This document shows positions 43,161 through 55,636 of a stretch of DNA of 64,000 nucleotides, piece after piece; within the stretch, counting starts at the first letter, position 1, and every line of letters begins with the position of its first letter. The stretch covers positions 127,784,536 to 127,848,535 of the forward strand of contig CM043699.1 of NCBI GenBank assembly GCA_023935145.1, in the 5' to 3' direction. Made by a program: the position numbers and the translations under genes. The stretch is from Bretschneidera sinensis. Its lineage: Eukaryota > Streptophyta > Magnoliopsida > Brassicales > Akaniaceae. The notes under the pieces were generated by a model. That model was not told the origin of the DNA. It searched no databases and worked only from the letters and a program-made list of their open reading frames with translations.

Positions 43161-44760
43161 CTCAAATGTTCCTCTTTCGAGACACACCGTCGAATGATCT
43201 GATGGGGACAGAATTTGAAAAGGTAGGAATCGTCCTAATGGTAGTGTCGAGACATAGATATTAGTTGTTTTTTTCCTTGTGTTGTCATACCTGGGGGGAA
43301 AAAATTTAGCTGTTAGATAATTGATAATATCAGCATACCATGGGAGTTTTACCTCTAGTGCGAACAATTGCTCATCAGGGAAGTTCTCATTTAAGAGTAA
43401 CTCATTTATATCATTCTCATAGGGTAGTCTTAATAAGTGATCTATAACCATATTCTCGCTACCCTTCTTGTCTTTGATTTCTAAATCGAATTCTTGCAAT
43501 AGAAGCACCCATCTGATTAACTTAGGCTTTGCATCGTTTTTAGAAAATAGATATCTCAAAGCAGCATGGTCAGTGTAGACAATAACCTTAAAGCCAATAA
43601 GATATGATCTAAACTTCTCTAAAGCAAAAATAACAGCTAATAATTCTTTTTCAGTGGTAGAGTAATTAAGCTGAGCATCATTTAAAGTTCTAGAAGCATA
43701 GTAAATAGCATGAGGTACCTTATTAACTCTTTGACCTAGGACAGCTCCCAAGGCAAAATCACTAGCATCACACATTAACTCGAATGGAAGGCTCCAATCT
43801 GGTGCCATCATTATTGGGGTAGAGGTTAGAACATCCTTCAGTGTGTTGAAGGCTGTCATACATTTATCAGTCCACTCGAATTTGGTATCTTTAGCTAACA
43901 ATGCACACAGAGGTCTTGAAATCTTGGAGAAGTCCTTGATGAATCTTTTATAAAAACTAACATGCCCGAGAAAGCTTCTAACACCCTTGACTGTGAGAGA
44001 GGGAGGTAGCTTTGAAATAATGTCTATTTTAGCTTTGTCTACCTCAATACTTTTGTTGGAGATGGAGTGTCCCAACACAATGCCCTGTTGAACCATGAAG
44101 TGACATTTCTCCCAATTCAGCCCTAAATTACTTTCTTCATATCTCTTTAAGACACTTTCCAAATGACTTAGGCATTCATCAAAATTGGAACCAAAGACAC
44201 TGAAATCGTCCATGAATACCTCAATGTATTTTTCCACCATATCGAAAAATATGCTCATCATACATCTTTGAAAAGTGGCTAGTGCGTTACATAATCCGAA
44301 TGGCATCCTCTGATAAGAAAATGTACTAAAAGGGCATGAAAATGTGGTATTTTCTTAATCTTCAGGTGCTATAGCAATCTGGTTGTATCCACTGTACCCA
44401 TCCAAAAAGCAGTAGTAGCTGTGACCAGCTAATCTTTCTAACATTTGATCAATGAATGGCAAAAGAAAATGATCTTTTCGAGTAACCTTGTTTAATTTTC
44501 GATAGTCAATACATACTCTCCAACCAGTTGTTTTTCTTATGGGTATGAGCTTCTCATTTTCATTCTTCACTACTGTGATCCCACTCTTCTTTGGAACAAC
44601 TTGAACCGAGCTTACCCATTTACTGTCGGAGATAGGGTAGATAATGCCAACATCTAAGAGTTTTAATACCTCGGCCTTTACTACCTCTTTTATGTGTGGT
44701 TTAAGTCTTCTTTGAGCATCTCGAGTGGGCCTTGCTTTATCCTCAAGGTATATATTATGT
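43095..44760 (-). pseudogene. Athila-B reverse transcriptase-RNase H
   Basis: RT starts near 44700, and 44570-44355 holds GWRVCIDYRKLN, FIDQMLERLAGHSYYCFLDG and YSGYNQIAIAPED with the first catalytic Asp. A stop at 44355 is followed by an open 403-codon frame (44306-43095). That frame has MPFGLCNA, catalytic [10 protein letters not shown] near 44205, [10 protein letters not shown] near 44065, and RNase H with [22 protein letters not shown] and [11 protein letters not shown], so the RNase H acidic residues are all present. This is the longest surviving enzyme segment in the window. Confidence 0.9.
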
Positions 44761-45770
44761 ATGCACTTGGACAGACTTATTCCTTTAATGTTAACAATGG
44801 TCCATCCAATGGTGGATCTATACTCCCTTAGGATTCTTTATAATCTCTTTCTCCCATACTCAAATTAGCAGCCACAATCACCAGTAATGTTTTCTTCTCT
44901 CCTAAGTAAGCATAAGTTAAATGTTCTGGAAGCTGCTTTAATTCCAAAGTGGGTGCCTGGACAATAGAAGGAAGAAGAATAGTATTAGTAGGCATGAGAG
45001 TTTCAAGTGGAGGAGCATACTTACTTGAATGTTTTGGAGAAGCTTCAAGGAGATGCACAGTTTTCATGATGCCCTTAGTGATATTTTTCGGTTCTTGCTC
45101 AATATCCATAGTTGTAAGGCTATGGGTAAGAGTAGTCTCTAAGGGATCGATGTGCTGGACCTGGAAAACTTGCTTAATAAAATTATGTATCATACATACA
45201 TTAAAGCATTCCATATCATCTTGAGGTATTCTTAGCGCATCAAATATTTTGAATTCTATTTTCTCTCCATTCACCTTCATACTTACTGTACCCTTTTTTT
45301 CACACAAATCTTCGTATCGATAGTTCTCATGAAGGGTCTTCCTAAAATGATGGGCAAGGGTAATGGCATAGGACATTCCTCCATATCTAATACAATGAAA
45401 TCCGCAGGCAGAATGAACTCACCTACCTTCACTAGGACATCCTCAAGAATACCCCTAGGTCTTTTTATACTTCTATCTGCCAACTGCAAGGTAATGGAAG
45501 TTGGTTGTAGCTTCTCTAATCCTAGGGTTTCAAATACGGTGTATGGTAGCAAATTTACCCCCGCTCCCAAATCTAGTAATGCTCATTCAAATAACTGATC
45601 ACCTATCCTACAGGGAATGGTAAAACTACCCAAATCCTTTAGTTTTGGTGAGAGTTTTCTTAACAGTACAACACTTACCTCTTCAGTTAGGGCTGCAGTC
45701 TCATGTTCTTGAAACTTTCTTTTATGAGTGCAACAATCCTTTAGAAATTTAGCATAAGCTGGTATCTATT
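44761..45770 (-). pseudogene. Athila-B aspartic protease and linker
   Basis: The protease frame 45570-45283 starts at the active-site block LLDLGAGVNLLPY (near 45560-45600, reading DLGAG as usual in Athila). It continues with the LADRSIKRPRGILEDVLVKV and IILGRPFMRT blocks. The linker to RT (45376-44828) includes FKIFDALRIPQDD and LELKQLPEHLTYAYLGE. Stops at about 45590 and 45280 break the frame. Confidence 0.85.
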
Positions 45771-47403
45771 AAATTGCATCTAACAAAGGAATGTTTATTT
45801 CAACTTTTCGTAAGGTTTCAAAAATTTCAAGTAATTTATTTTCTTTCTTTTGTTTTACTAACCTTTGCGGGAAGGGTGGGGTATTCACCTTTTTCGTCTC
45901 ACTCATCTTCGATACTGTTGTAGATTCATCGGACCATATCACTTTACCATTTCTGAGGGTCGTGATAGCTTTAAGTCGTTGATGTCCCCCAAGGTGTTGA
46001 GCTGGAATTTCCCTTTGCTTTCTGCTACTTATCTCCTCAGCTAATTGTCTCATCTGTACTTCTAACCTTTGGATGGCTTGTTCATGTTTTGCTGTGGTTT
46101 GCCTTAGTTCAGTCCGAAATTACCTTTCTTCTGCCATGAACTGATCTTGTGAAGTTATGATTTGTTACTGTTGAGACGTTAGTTGCCTCACAAGACTTTC
46201 GAGGTCATTCTTCTTTGGTTCAGGAGTGGATTGGGCTACTGGTTGGAAGTTTCTTTGCTGCCCTTGACTGTTTTGGTTGTTGTTCCATGAGAAATTCGAG
46301 TGATTCCGCCATCCAGGGTTGTATGTGTTGGCATAGGGGTTGTTCTTCGACTGATAATTATTTGGTCCCAAAAAGTTGGCTTACTCATGATCTGCAGATG
46401 AATATAAAGGACACATATCAGTATTATGATCAAAGTGTGAACAAATGGCACTTACCTGGAGTGGTGTAGCTGGTGGGTTCGTTGAGGTGTTCTGAGCAGC
46501 CATGGCTTTAACTAATAGGTTAAGTTTCCTCTCTACTACTGCTATTTGAGGAGATGATCCTCTATTTAGGCTTACCTCATACATACTTTTATTCTTGATT
46601 ATATGTCTATCTCGAGAGGAGAACTGCTGCGTGTGTTCGCTCAGGGTTTCGAAGAGTTCCATTGCTTCTTCGCTGCTCTTTTCCATTAGTACTCCTCCAT
46701 AACCTAAATCTTTAATGTTTTTGTTAGAATCACTTAAACCTTCATAGAAAGGTTGTACCAGTTCGTCTTGGGGTAGGTTGTAGTGTGGGCACTTGAGTAA
46801 TAGCTCGTTGAAGTGTCCCCAGGCTTCGAAGAATAGATCACCATCCTTTTGTTGAAATGATTGAATTTCTTTTCTCATTTGCCTCTTTTTTTGGGCTGGG
46901 AAGAACTTTCTTAGGAATTTGCTAGCCAACTCCTCCCAAGTGTGGATGGAAACTGTAGGCAAAGAATTATACCATAATTCAGCATTATCTTTCAAGGAAA
47001 AAGGGAAAAGAATTTACCTTATTCCTTCTTGGTCTAAGCTTCGGATGTGCTGGAATTTGCAAAGGTCGAAGAACTCTCGAAGGTGCAAATGTGGATCCTC
47101 ACTAGGTGTACCCCTAAAGTGAGTCAGTGCACTGAGTATCTGCAGAGATATGTAGTAGTTTCCTTCCACCTCAGGTTGATATGCGATGCACGAAGGTTGA
47201 TCGAGGTTCTACAGGATGAAGGATTGCTTCATCGGCCTCTGCTCAGGTGGTTGCTGTTCGGCTATCTGTTCTGCCATTGGTGTGTCTTCCTCAATTCCTT
47301 CTTTGTCCTCTTCTGAGTTGTCTCTAAGTCTTTGTCGGATAGTTCTATCTAGCTCAGGATCAAGAGGAAGGAATTCTGGATGCTTGGATTGTCGTCCGTT
47401 CAT
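45771..47403 (-). pseudogene. Athila-B gag
   Basis: ATG (minus) at 47403 starts MNGRQSKHPEFLPLDPELDR. The capsid domain (DPHLHLREFFDLCKF near 47080-47115, then LWYNSLPTVSIHTWEELASK and FLRKFFPAQK) is mostly in the open frame 46995-46381. That frame also has SSEEAMELFETLSEHTQQF and the finger-like CSHFDHNTDMCP. A later frame holds the Asn/Gln-rich NPGWRNHSNFSWNNNQNSQG (near 46260-46320) and LRNGKVIWSDEST (near 45930-45970). Four or five stops disrupt an otherwise complete gag. Confidence 0.87.
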
Positions 47404-47699
47404 GAATCGGTGGTAGTAACTTGAGTGCAGCAGTCAAACACTGCTGCTCGGATGACTCTCTGCCTCAATTGCGCTCGATCGCACAGAGTGTACGCTCGAT
47501 CGCAAGTGGAACAGAAATTTTCTCCTTAAGTACCTAAAACAGAGAAAAAGAAATTTGATTAGGGTTTTAATGAAATGAAAAATAAGATAAACACAATAGT
47601 TAATAATCGAATAAAAAGGAAATAACAATAATTAAATTAAATGAGAAATTAATTCTAAAAGAAATTTTAGTGCAATCCCCGGCAACGACGCCAAAAACT
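47404..47699 (-). other. Athila-B primer-binding site and leader
   Basis: The minus strand has TGGCGTCGTTGCCGGGGAT (plus 47675-47693) close to the LTR end. It is the Asp-tRNA primer site in good condition. The leader carries LTR-type palindromes at 47468-47505 (gcgctcgatcgca, acgctcgatcgca). No coding region is supported. Confidence 0.88.
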
Positions 47700-48962
47700 T
47701 GTTGGATCGATTATCTACCTAAATAAATATGCAAATAATCATCATAGTTTTACTTGCAAGTGCACAAGGTCTGTGGTAGCATAGTGTGCAAGTGCGAGAT
47801 CATTTCCACAGGGATTGGTGAATTTCTTTTTAGAATTAGTTTCTTTAAGTTAAAAAGAGAAATAGCAAATTGATTGTAAGTAAATAACAATAATGAGAAC
47901 ATAGGACTATGATATCCACCCTAATTATACTTTCCCACTAAGAAAAGCTTCAATGCTCTAGTCTTATCATGAATATCTAATGGTTGCTATCCTAAGGGCT
48001 TGGTCCACACCTTAAGCTATTGATCTCCCTATGCAACGAGTTAGGCATGGTGTATACTCTAACTTTTTTCTCTCTTAAGGGATTCAGCATGGGTGTATAC
48101 TGAGTTGTTCCTTAAGAGAGCATGAGGGCTATGGAGATCGGCAACCACAAGGGACCAAGGGCTTGGTCCACTCCCGGTTTCCCATGCTGACTAACTCGGG
48201 AATCCGGTGTGGATATCTCTTGTTACTAATGTCGAACCCAGGACTCGATCATCCAAATTAATTCAACTAACATATCCATACCACATGCATACGTTGATTA
48301 GGCACATACATATGAGGAATATAAATATAAACAAGTATTAATCAAGTTAAATATTCTAACAAGGCTATAGCAAAGATAATTAATGAATGAACATGTGGAA
48401 AAGCATAACTAGGGCTTCAATTGAGCCCTATAAGAGTTTAGTTACACATACTAAGTAAACTAAACATTCTAAACATAACAAAATAAAAACAGAAAACTAA
48501 AACTTAAGAAGACTCGAGAGACGAATCATCAATTCCTCTCCTAAGCTCTCTACTTCGAATCTAGAACAAAAGGTGTGGTTTATGTGTTTTACAAGGCTAT
48601 TTATGGGGTCTTTATGGTGTCCCTAAACCCTAATTCCTTTTTTGAGTCGAAAGACTTCTTTCTATATCTGGCTCTACTGCCTCTGGAGTGATTGCACTCG
48701 AGCATATGCGGGATGCGCTCGATCGCAGGTATGCACTCGAGCCTTCTTCAAGTGTGCTTGTGCTCTTGTGCGCTCGATCTCAACGCTGTATGGCAGATCT
48801 TGACTTTTGCTCCTAAAAGCTCCAAATTATCATCTTTTTGTCTAAGTCCTGTGAAAAACACATAAAACATGAAAATGAAGTAGAATCCATAGAAATAGAT
48901 AAATAAAGAGCCTAACAAGTGTAAATTAAAGGGCTTAAATATGACTATTTAAGCACTTATCA
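47700..48962 (-). repeat. 5' LTR of Athila-B
   Basis: On the plus strand it runs from TGTTGGATCG to GCACTTATCA (1263 bp), matching 34385-34421 plus 39117-40366. Palindrome motifs lie at 48693-48785. The TATA region reads ctatttatgg near 48597, weaker than in the 3' LTR. Confidence 0.93.
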
Positions 48963-50090
48963 ATAAACATTCCTTTATTAGATGCAATTCAACAAATACC
49001 TGCCTATGCTAAGTTTTTACAAGATTGTTGCACTTATAAGAGAAAGTTTCAGGAACATGAGACGGTAGCCTTGACTGAAGAGGTAAGTGTTGTGCTATTA
49101 AGAAAACTACCACCAAAACTAAAAGATCCAGGTAGTTTTACTATTCCCTGCGGGATAGGTGATCAGCTATTTGAGCGAGCATTATTGGATTTAGGAGCAG
49201 GTGTCAATCTACTACCATACACAGTATTCGAAACACTAGGTTTGGGGGAGCTTCAACCAACTTTCATCACTTTGCAACTGGCAGACAGAAGCATCAAAAG
49301 ACATAGAGGTATTCTTGAAGATGTCCTGGTAAAGGTAGGTGAGTTTATTCTACCTGCTGACTTTATTGTGTTAGATATGGAAGAATGCCCTAGCTATTAC
49401 CTCTGCCCATCATATTAGGAAGACCCTTCATGAGAACTGCTGATACAAAGATTTGCGTGAAAAAGGGTATAGTAAGTATGAAGATAAATAGTGAAAACAT
49501 AGAGTTTAAAATATTTAATACATTAAAACTACCTCAAGATGATATGGAATGCTTTAATGTATGTATGATGCAAAGTTTTGTTGAGAAAGCTTTTTAGGTC
49601 CATCACATTGATCCATTGGGGACTACCCTTACCCATAGTTTTACTAAAGTGGATATTGAGCAAGAACCTGAAGATGTTACTGATGACATCATTAAAGTTG
49701 TGCACCTCTTTGAGGCTTCTCCAAAACATCCAAGTAAGTATGCTCCTCCATTTGAAACTCTCATACCTACTAATACTACTCTTCTCCCTTCTATTGTCCA
49801 GGTACTAACCTTGGAATTGAAGTAGCTACCAGAACATCTAACTTATGCTTATTTGGGAGAGAATAAGACATTATCTATGATCGTGGCTGCTAATTGGAAT
49901 ATTGGAGAAGAAGAGAAACTATTAAGAGTTCTTAGGGAGCATAGATCTGCCATTGGATGGACCATTGCTGACATCAAGGGGATAAGTCCAGCTAAGTGCA
50001 TGCATTATATCTACCTTGAGGATGAAGCAAAGGCCACTCGAGATGCTCAAAGAAGACTTAAGCCACACATGAAAGAGGCAGTAAATGGGT
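48963..50090 (+). pseudogene. Athila-A aspartic protease and linker
   Basis: This resumes Athila-A after the ATAAA duplication (48963-48967). An open frame of 115 codons (49071-49418) has LLDLGAGVNLLPY near 49190 and LEDVLVKVGEFILPADF. A frameshift near 49390 disturbs the LGRPFMRT block (49415-49440). The linker reads FKIFNTLKLPQDD near 49510 and LTLELKXLPEHLTYAYLGEN near 49805-49860. Homologous to 44761-45770. Confidence 0.85.
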
Positions 50091-50279
50091 AAGTCCAGTC
50101 CAAGTTGTTCCTAAAAAAAGTGTGATCACAGTGGTGAAAAATGAGGATGAGGAGCTCATACCTACAAGAAAAATAACTGGTTGGAGGGTATGTTTTGATT
50201 ATCGAAGATTAAACAAGGTGACCAGAAAAGATCACTTCCCCTTGCCATTCATTGATCAGATGTTAGAGAGATTAGCTGG

Positions 50280-50290
50280 CCATAGTTATT
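50280..50290. repeat. LINE target-site duplication, left copy (CCATAGTTATT)
   Basis: CCATAGTTATT here and CCATAGCTATT at 55762-55772 differ by one base. The uninterrupted Athila-B RT has a similar stretch (cacagctacta) at the same codons, which confirms the site. Confidence 0.85.
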
Positions 50291-50500
50291 TTTTTTTTAA
50301 TCTGTAAATAAAGATTGTATTGATCAAAACATGTACAAAAATCACTGGGCATACCCAGGGGATTTACAATGAGAGCACATACAGAAACAAAAAAAAAAAG
50401 CTTACAAAGGAAGCCTAATATTTACATAGAGTGCACAATGATACTAAGCAAGCCCATAGGGATTAAAATGCTAGGAAAAACAAAAGCATACAAGCTAGAC

Positions 50501-53500
50501 TTACAGTAAGAGCCTAATCTCAGGGAAAAAAGCATACACAATTTTATAAATTACAATTTGGATCTTCTTGGCAAGACTAGAAGGTAGAACAGGAGCTTGC
50601 TCAAAAAATTTTGCATTTCTGGCCATCCAAATGTTATATACTGTGCATGCTAGGGCAATTCTTTTTGCAATGGCTGGGGGGCCAGTTCCCTTAACTTTCT
50701 GAGTCCACTTGATTGCACTTTCAATTGTAGACATTTGCCTTCTACATCCAAGCCATTCTTTGATAGAGTCCCAAGTTTCCTTGTTGATCTTACATGAGAA
50801 GAAGAGGTGCTCCCTGGATTCGTCTTGATCTTTGCATAGGGGGCAGAGTTTGTCTTCCCCTTCAAGGTGAAGTTTATATTTAATGAGAAGCCTGTTCTGA
50901 ATGGCAAGCCAAAGGATAAAGGAGTGCTTTGGGGGGCAGTGACCATTCCACACCAACGAGGCCCAGCTGACCACATTTCCTTTCTGTCTGATTGAGTTAT
51001 ACACCTTCTTTATGCACAGATCATTCTGGACCCAGTCCATAAGTCTATCCCTGGCTTGTTGGGTAGAGGGTGGCTGATTAGATAAGTCATCCCTGATTTT
51101 AAGAATTCTCTTCCATAGAGGGGAGTCATCTTTACTAGCCATGATCTCCCTAATGGATCTGTTCATTAGGTAGTAGTGTTGCACCCAATGAATCTATAAA
51201 GAGTCCTTCTTCATGTGGATGGTCCAAAGGACTCTAGTAAGGAGAGCCTTGTTTTAAGCTTTAAGATCGACCAATCCTAAACCTCCTTCAGACTTAGGTT
51301 TACAAAGGTCTGCCCAGGCTACAAGAGCTTTCCTCATGCCACTACACTTACCATTCCATAAGAAGGTTCTACACATCCTAGTAATTTTCTTCAGGATGTT
51401 ACCAGGAATAGGGAATATGGCTAGCCAAAATCACACCACACCTTGAAGCACTGACTTGATCAGTTCTGTTCTACCAGCATAAGACAATGAAGAACCTGCC
51501 CAGACATTTATGTACCCAGCTATTTTGTCAATGAGGGGGAGTAATGTGTAGCATTTAATCTTGCTGAGGCCAAAGGAACCCCCAAGTATTTGAAAGGGAG
51601 CTGTCATCCTCCATTAAAGTGATTCTTCTGATTTCTATCAGCTCCTCAGCCTTGACTCCAGCATGAAAAATGTTTGATTTGGCCAAGCTTGTTTGCAGCC
51701 CAAAACACTCACTGAACTGGTTGATGCACTTCATTAGTAGCCCAACAGATTTACCCTCCCCTCTAGCAAAGAGAATGAGGTCATCAGCAAATGCTAAGTG
51801 GGTGATCTTTAGTTTGTCACATTTAGGATGGTATCTGAATCCATCCTCTTCATTTAACCTCCCAAGGAGCCTGGACAAATACTCCACAATCATGACAAAC
51901 AGATATGGGGAGAGGGGATCACCTTGTCTAAGGCCTCTTTTACCAGCAAAGAACCCATGCATACTCCCATTGATGGATAGAGAGAAGGCTGTTGTTGTGA
52001 CACATTCCATAATCCAATCCCTAAATTTTCCAGGAAACCCAAGACCCTCAATTAGGCTGTTCAGGAAATCCTATTTAACAGTATCATATACTTTTCTGAG
52101 GTCTATCTTGATCATACATCTTGGAGAGATTCTTTTCCTACAATACTTTCTAAGAAGTTCCTGAACCAAATAAATGTTCTCTGCCATGCTTCTAGATTTG
52201 ACGAAAGCAGCTTAAGCTTGGTTGACAATGAGGTTTAGGCATGGAGCTAATCTAGAGGCAAGGATCTTGGAAATGATCTTGTATATCACATTACAACAGG
52301 CTATAGGTCTGAAGTCCTCCATTCTAGATGCTTGTTTGCATTTTGGGATCAAGGCAAGGGAGGTGTGGTTTAACTGTTTTAAAAGTCTCCCATTCTGGAA
52401 AAATTCTTGAACAGCCTCAATGATATCTTTGTTGATTACATCTCAGGCTTTCTTAAAAAATCTGGAAGAATAGCCATCAGGTATAGGGGACTTATCCTCC
52501 CCTATATTCCACAGAGCTTCCTTAATCTCTTCCTCAGAGACATCCTTGATCAACTGGTCAGATTGACTCTCTTGGACTAGAGGGCATGCTCTAATGACAT
52601 CAAGGTCTAGAGGGCTGCAATTGGAAGAAGAACCTAGGAGGTTCTTATAGAACTTAAGGAATTCCTCCTTCACTTCAGCTTTAGAGATAGTCAATGATCC
52701 ATTAAAGGAAACAACAGCAGCTATATGGTTTTTGCTAGTCCTCCTTTTAACCAAGGCATGAAAGAACTTAGAGCCCCTATCACTCATGAGGAGGTATCTA
52801 CACTTAGTGAGATAGGAAACTCCTCTCTACTTCTGCAAGTTAAAAAGCCTTCAGTTTCAAAGAAGCCACCATAGATTGGAGCTCTGGGTCAGATGGGTTA
52901 TCATGAAGCTCCTTTTGGAGACTAGATAGATTAAAAGAGGCCTCCAGTGCTCTCTCAGAAATGTGACTGAAGTGTTTTTCATTGAGCAGTTTGAAATGAG
53001 GTTTGAGAGCTTTCAGGTTTCTACAAAGTTTGAACAGTTTAGTACCCCCCAAGGTTCTGCCCCAATGAGCTCTAACTGTATCCAGGAACTTATCATGATT
53101 AGTCCACATATTAAATAACTTAAAAGACCTTCTACCCCCACTAACATCATCCATCAATCTTACAAGGCATTGGGAGTGATCAGAAAGACAACCAGCAGGC
53201 AGGAAGGAGGCTTGGGCTCTCAGCCCATTTTGATACCAAACATTGTTCACCATTATCATGTCCAATTTACTCCAGACTTTGTTGTTTGTCCAGGTAAATA
53301 AGCACCCAGTAGCACTGACATCAGACAAGCCTGTTTCTCTACAACAAAAAGAGGGGTCTCTTAACTCACAGTCTGTTACAGGCAGACCATTAGCTTTCTC
53401 ATTAGCAGCAAATACATTTGAAATCCCCCAAAACAAGCCAAGGGGATGAGCAATCATAACTAAAATTACAAAGATTATCCCACAAGGTCTTCTAACCACA

Positions 53501-53841
53501 ATTGTGTTACATCTATAAACAAAACTAATTACAAATTTACAAGAAGTAATTAAGCATAGAACATTACAATGAATAACTTGAGGGGTTGCTTCTATAATAG
53601 ATAAACTGACCTTAGAAGGGTCCCATAACACCAAAATTCTGCCTGAAGGATGGGCAGAAAAATTATTGATCTGACTCCACAGGTTGAACTTGTTACCCAT
53701 GATTCTGAGCAGCTTAGTTTCATCAAGCTTTCACTCCAAAATTCCCATCACATCAATCTTCTTGCTCTTCATGAGGTGCAACACCCCATTGTGTTTCAGG
53801 GGTTTGTGAAAACCCCTGATGTTCCAGCATGCTACAATCAT
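50501..53841 (-). pseudogene. LINE ORF2: endonuclease, reverse transcriptase, zf-RVT (broken)
   Basis: ATG (minus) at 53841 begins MIVACWNIRGF, the usual start of the apurinic-type endonuclease. A TGA follows within 50 codons and the frame reopens at 53700-52840, with CLFTWTNNKVWSKLD and LSDHSQCLV as the later endonuclease blocks. RT has DRGSKFFHALVKRR (52785), SPIPDGYSSRFFKKA (near 52460-52490), LRQGDPLSPYLFVM (near 51900-51930) and catalytic LAFADDLILF near 51785. The C-terminal zinc-binding domain (51184-50501) shows CPLCKDQDESREHLFFSC. ORF2 nicks target DNA and primes cDNA synthesis there. About five stops or frameshifts inactivate it. Confidence 0.88.
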
Positions 53842-54130
53842 TAAGGAGGTTGGGAGGTAGTCCCTCCCTTCCTGACTGAATGTGGTTCTTTCAGAGCTGA
53901 TCTTCCTTTCTTCTTCTTAGCTAACTATATGCTACTCCCTTGCACTCTTGTTTCCTTGGCCTTTACACTGGAATCAGGGGGTTCATTTGGTTGGATGGAC
54001 TTTTTAGAGGGTTCCACTTGAACTAGGCCAGATCCAGGCCTTTGGTCACATTCCCCCATTGTTTCTACACACCTAGGGCCCTCCCCCCCAGGTTGGGACA
54101 TTTCTATGCCTGCTTCACTAGTTTCTTGAA

Positions 54131-55636
54131 TTATTTTCCTTTTGGTAGGAGGAAAAGGACTAGGGTCAACCCCCCCTGTCTCTGGCTTATGGATCTTCCC
54201 CCCTTGTCATTTTGAGGAGGAGCCATAGTCCCTTCTTGCCTTGGTATTTCTGTCCCCCTGCCATTATGTTTTTTTTCTTTCTCTGCCTTCCCAATAAGGC
54301 TGCATGAGTGAAGGTCATGGCCTAAGATCTTACACTTAGAGCAGTACTTAGGGAGGTTTTCATAAGATATCTTTTGCACAAAGGAGTTCCCATTAGAGAA
54401 GCTCACTGGCACAGAGAACTTAATCTTCTTTGCTACATCAATCTCTACAAGCAGTCTAGCATATGAAATTCTCTTTTTAGTGTTTGTAAACTGATCAGCA
54501 TAGAAAGGTTTCTCAAGTTGGGTGCCTATCTTACTAAGACTATTAGCAGTCCACAGCTCAAGAGGCAGACCCTTCAACTGAATCCAAATAGGGATAGTGC
54601 TTATTTCCTCATTACCAAATTGAAAGAACTTAGGCATAGATTTCAAAAGTAAAGGTCTACCATAGACTTGGCAGGGACCTTCTTGAAGTACATTCATACT
54701 AGTCTCAGCATTTTCAAATTTGAACACAATCCACCCACTATCATGAAATTGAGTTAAGACTTTTACCTTCCATAAGTCTGTGAGCATCTTCAAGGCAGTC
54801 CTCATTGGGAATCTTCCAGCAAAGTACCCAACCAAGCAATGTGGGTAGTCTTCAAATACCTCCTCAATATCTTCTTTAGTAATGCATACTGTGTCTCCTT
54901 CACTTTCAATAGAGGAGAGCTGTAGGCCCTTCCTTTGCTTTTTGTTCTCAGCAAATAGACTTACCCAAGGGGCTTTCTTGCTTCCTTCCAAGGGGGGTTT
55001 GGCATTAAAGCCTTGCTCTTTAGTGCTGGTTCTACCATGAGCATCAGAGGGAGCCTCCTGCTTTTGGAGAGACTCTTTGGAACTGAAACCAATGTGGGGA
55101 CTCCCATCCCTTAAGGAAGAGAGAGGACAGGTTCCCTTTCTCAACTCTTCATTTCCTTTGCTTGCAGTTGCAGGCCTCCCATGAACAGTAGCTTGACAGC
55201 TAGGGTCTTCTTCCTCACTATAAGAATAGGATTCAGCCTGGTCTGAGACCTCACCATCCTCACCACTATCTTTAGAGGAGCTTGTGGACTCATCCTCTAA
55301 ATCCTGGGTATCTTCCTGCATTGCCTTCTTTGCCATAGTTTGATTTTCGTTACAGTTCACCATTAAAGCTCTGTGAGAGCTTTCTTCATTTCCCGAGCCA
55401 GAGCCATCCAACTCAGGCCTCAAAGACTTTGACTCTTTCTCTTCCAAAGAGCAGGAAGAGCTTTCTAACACCTTGCTTAATCCTTTGGACCCATTCTTGC
55501 TGGAGTCCTCTGGAACTTCTTCTCGCGACATAGCTACTGTAACAGCTTTGTTTTTGAAATGATTTTGGACATAATCTAGATCATTCTGCTCTTGGACTAA
55601 AAGGGGAGGCTTCCTACTAGGTTTTTTCTTTCCCAT
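54131..55636 (-). CDS. LINE ORF1 protein, intact 501 codons (RNA-binding, DUF4283 and CCHC)
   Basis: ATG (minus) at 55636 (MGKKKPSRKPPLLV). Residues 1-220 are acidic, Ser/Glu-rich and probably disordered. About residues 245-385 (CLVGYFAGRFPMRTALKML, KFENAETSMNVLQEGPCQVY, SMPKFFQFGNEEISTIPIWI) match the DUF4283 domain of plant LINE ORF1 and DUF4283-type zinc-knuckle proteins. About residues 430-450 hold the knuckle CSKCKILGHDLHSC (CX2CX4HX4C). ORF1 proteins of L1 elements bind element RNA and form the ribonucleoprotein. It is the only long undamaged protein in the window, although its partner ORF2 is broken. A stop near 54131 may be slightly early compared with a Lys/Arg-rich end seen in other families. 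Confidence 0.88.
   Translation of the reverse strand: MGKKKPSRKPPLLVQEQNDLDYVQNHFKNKAVTVAMSREEVPEDSSKNGSKGLSKVLESSSCSLEEKESKSLRPELDGSGSGNEESSHRALMVNCNENQTMAKKAMQEDTQDLEDESTSSSKDSGEDGEVSDQAESYSYSEEEDPSCQATVHGRPATASKGNEELRKGTCPLSSLRDGSPHIGFSSKESLQKQEAPSDAHGRTSTKEQGFNAKPPLEGSKKAPWVSLFAENKKQRKGLQLSSIESEGDTVCITKEDIEEVFEDYPHCLVGYFAGRFPMRTALKMLTDLWKVKVLTQFHDSGWIVFKFENAETSMNVLQEGPCQVYGRPLLLKSMPKFFQFGNEEISTIPIWIQLKGLPLELWTANSLSKIGTQLEKPFYADQFTNTKKRISYARLLVEIDVAKKIKFSVPVSFSNGNSFVQKISYENLPKYCSKCKILGHDLHSCSLIGKAEKEKKHNGRGTEIPRQEGTMAPPQNDKGGRSISQRQGGLTLVLFLLPKGK

Larger units (their letters stand above)
34385..48962 (-). mobile_element. Athila-B: best preserved Athila element, minus strand, with Athila-C in its 3' LTR
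   Basis: The 5' LTR is 47700-48962. The 3' LTR is 34385-34421 plus 39117-40366, split by Athila-C. A perfect 5-bp ATAAA duplication flanks it (34380-34384 and 48963-48967). Internal order on the minus strand: primer site, gag, protease, RT-RNase H, integrase, long 3' region, polypurine tract. It interrupts the gag-to-protease boundary of Athila-A. Stops are fewer than in Athila-A, and a 403-codon RT-RNase H frame is open, so it is the younger of the two. Confidence 0.92.

Noticed and set aside
50291..50302. T run as a simple microsatellite
   Set aside because: It is the antisense of the LINE A-tail: it lies at the 3' end of the LINE and next to the 11-bp target duplication.
51670..52164. 164-codon plus-strand ORF inside the LINE
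   Set aside because: It is antisense to the conserved RT domain of ORF2 (catalytic FADD on the minus strand), so it is a shadow frame.
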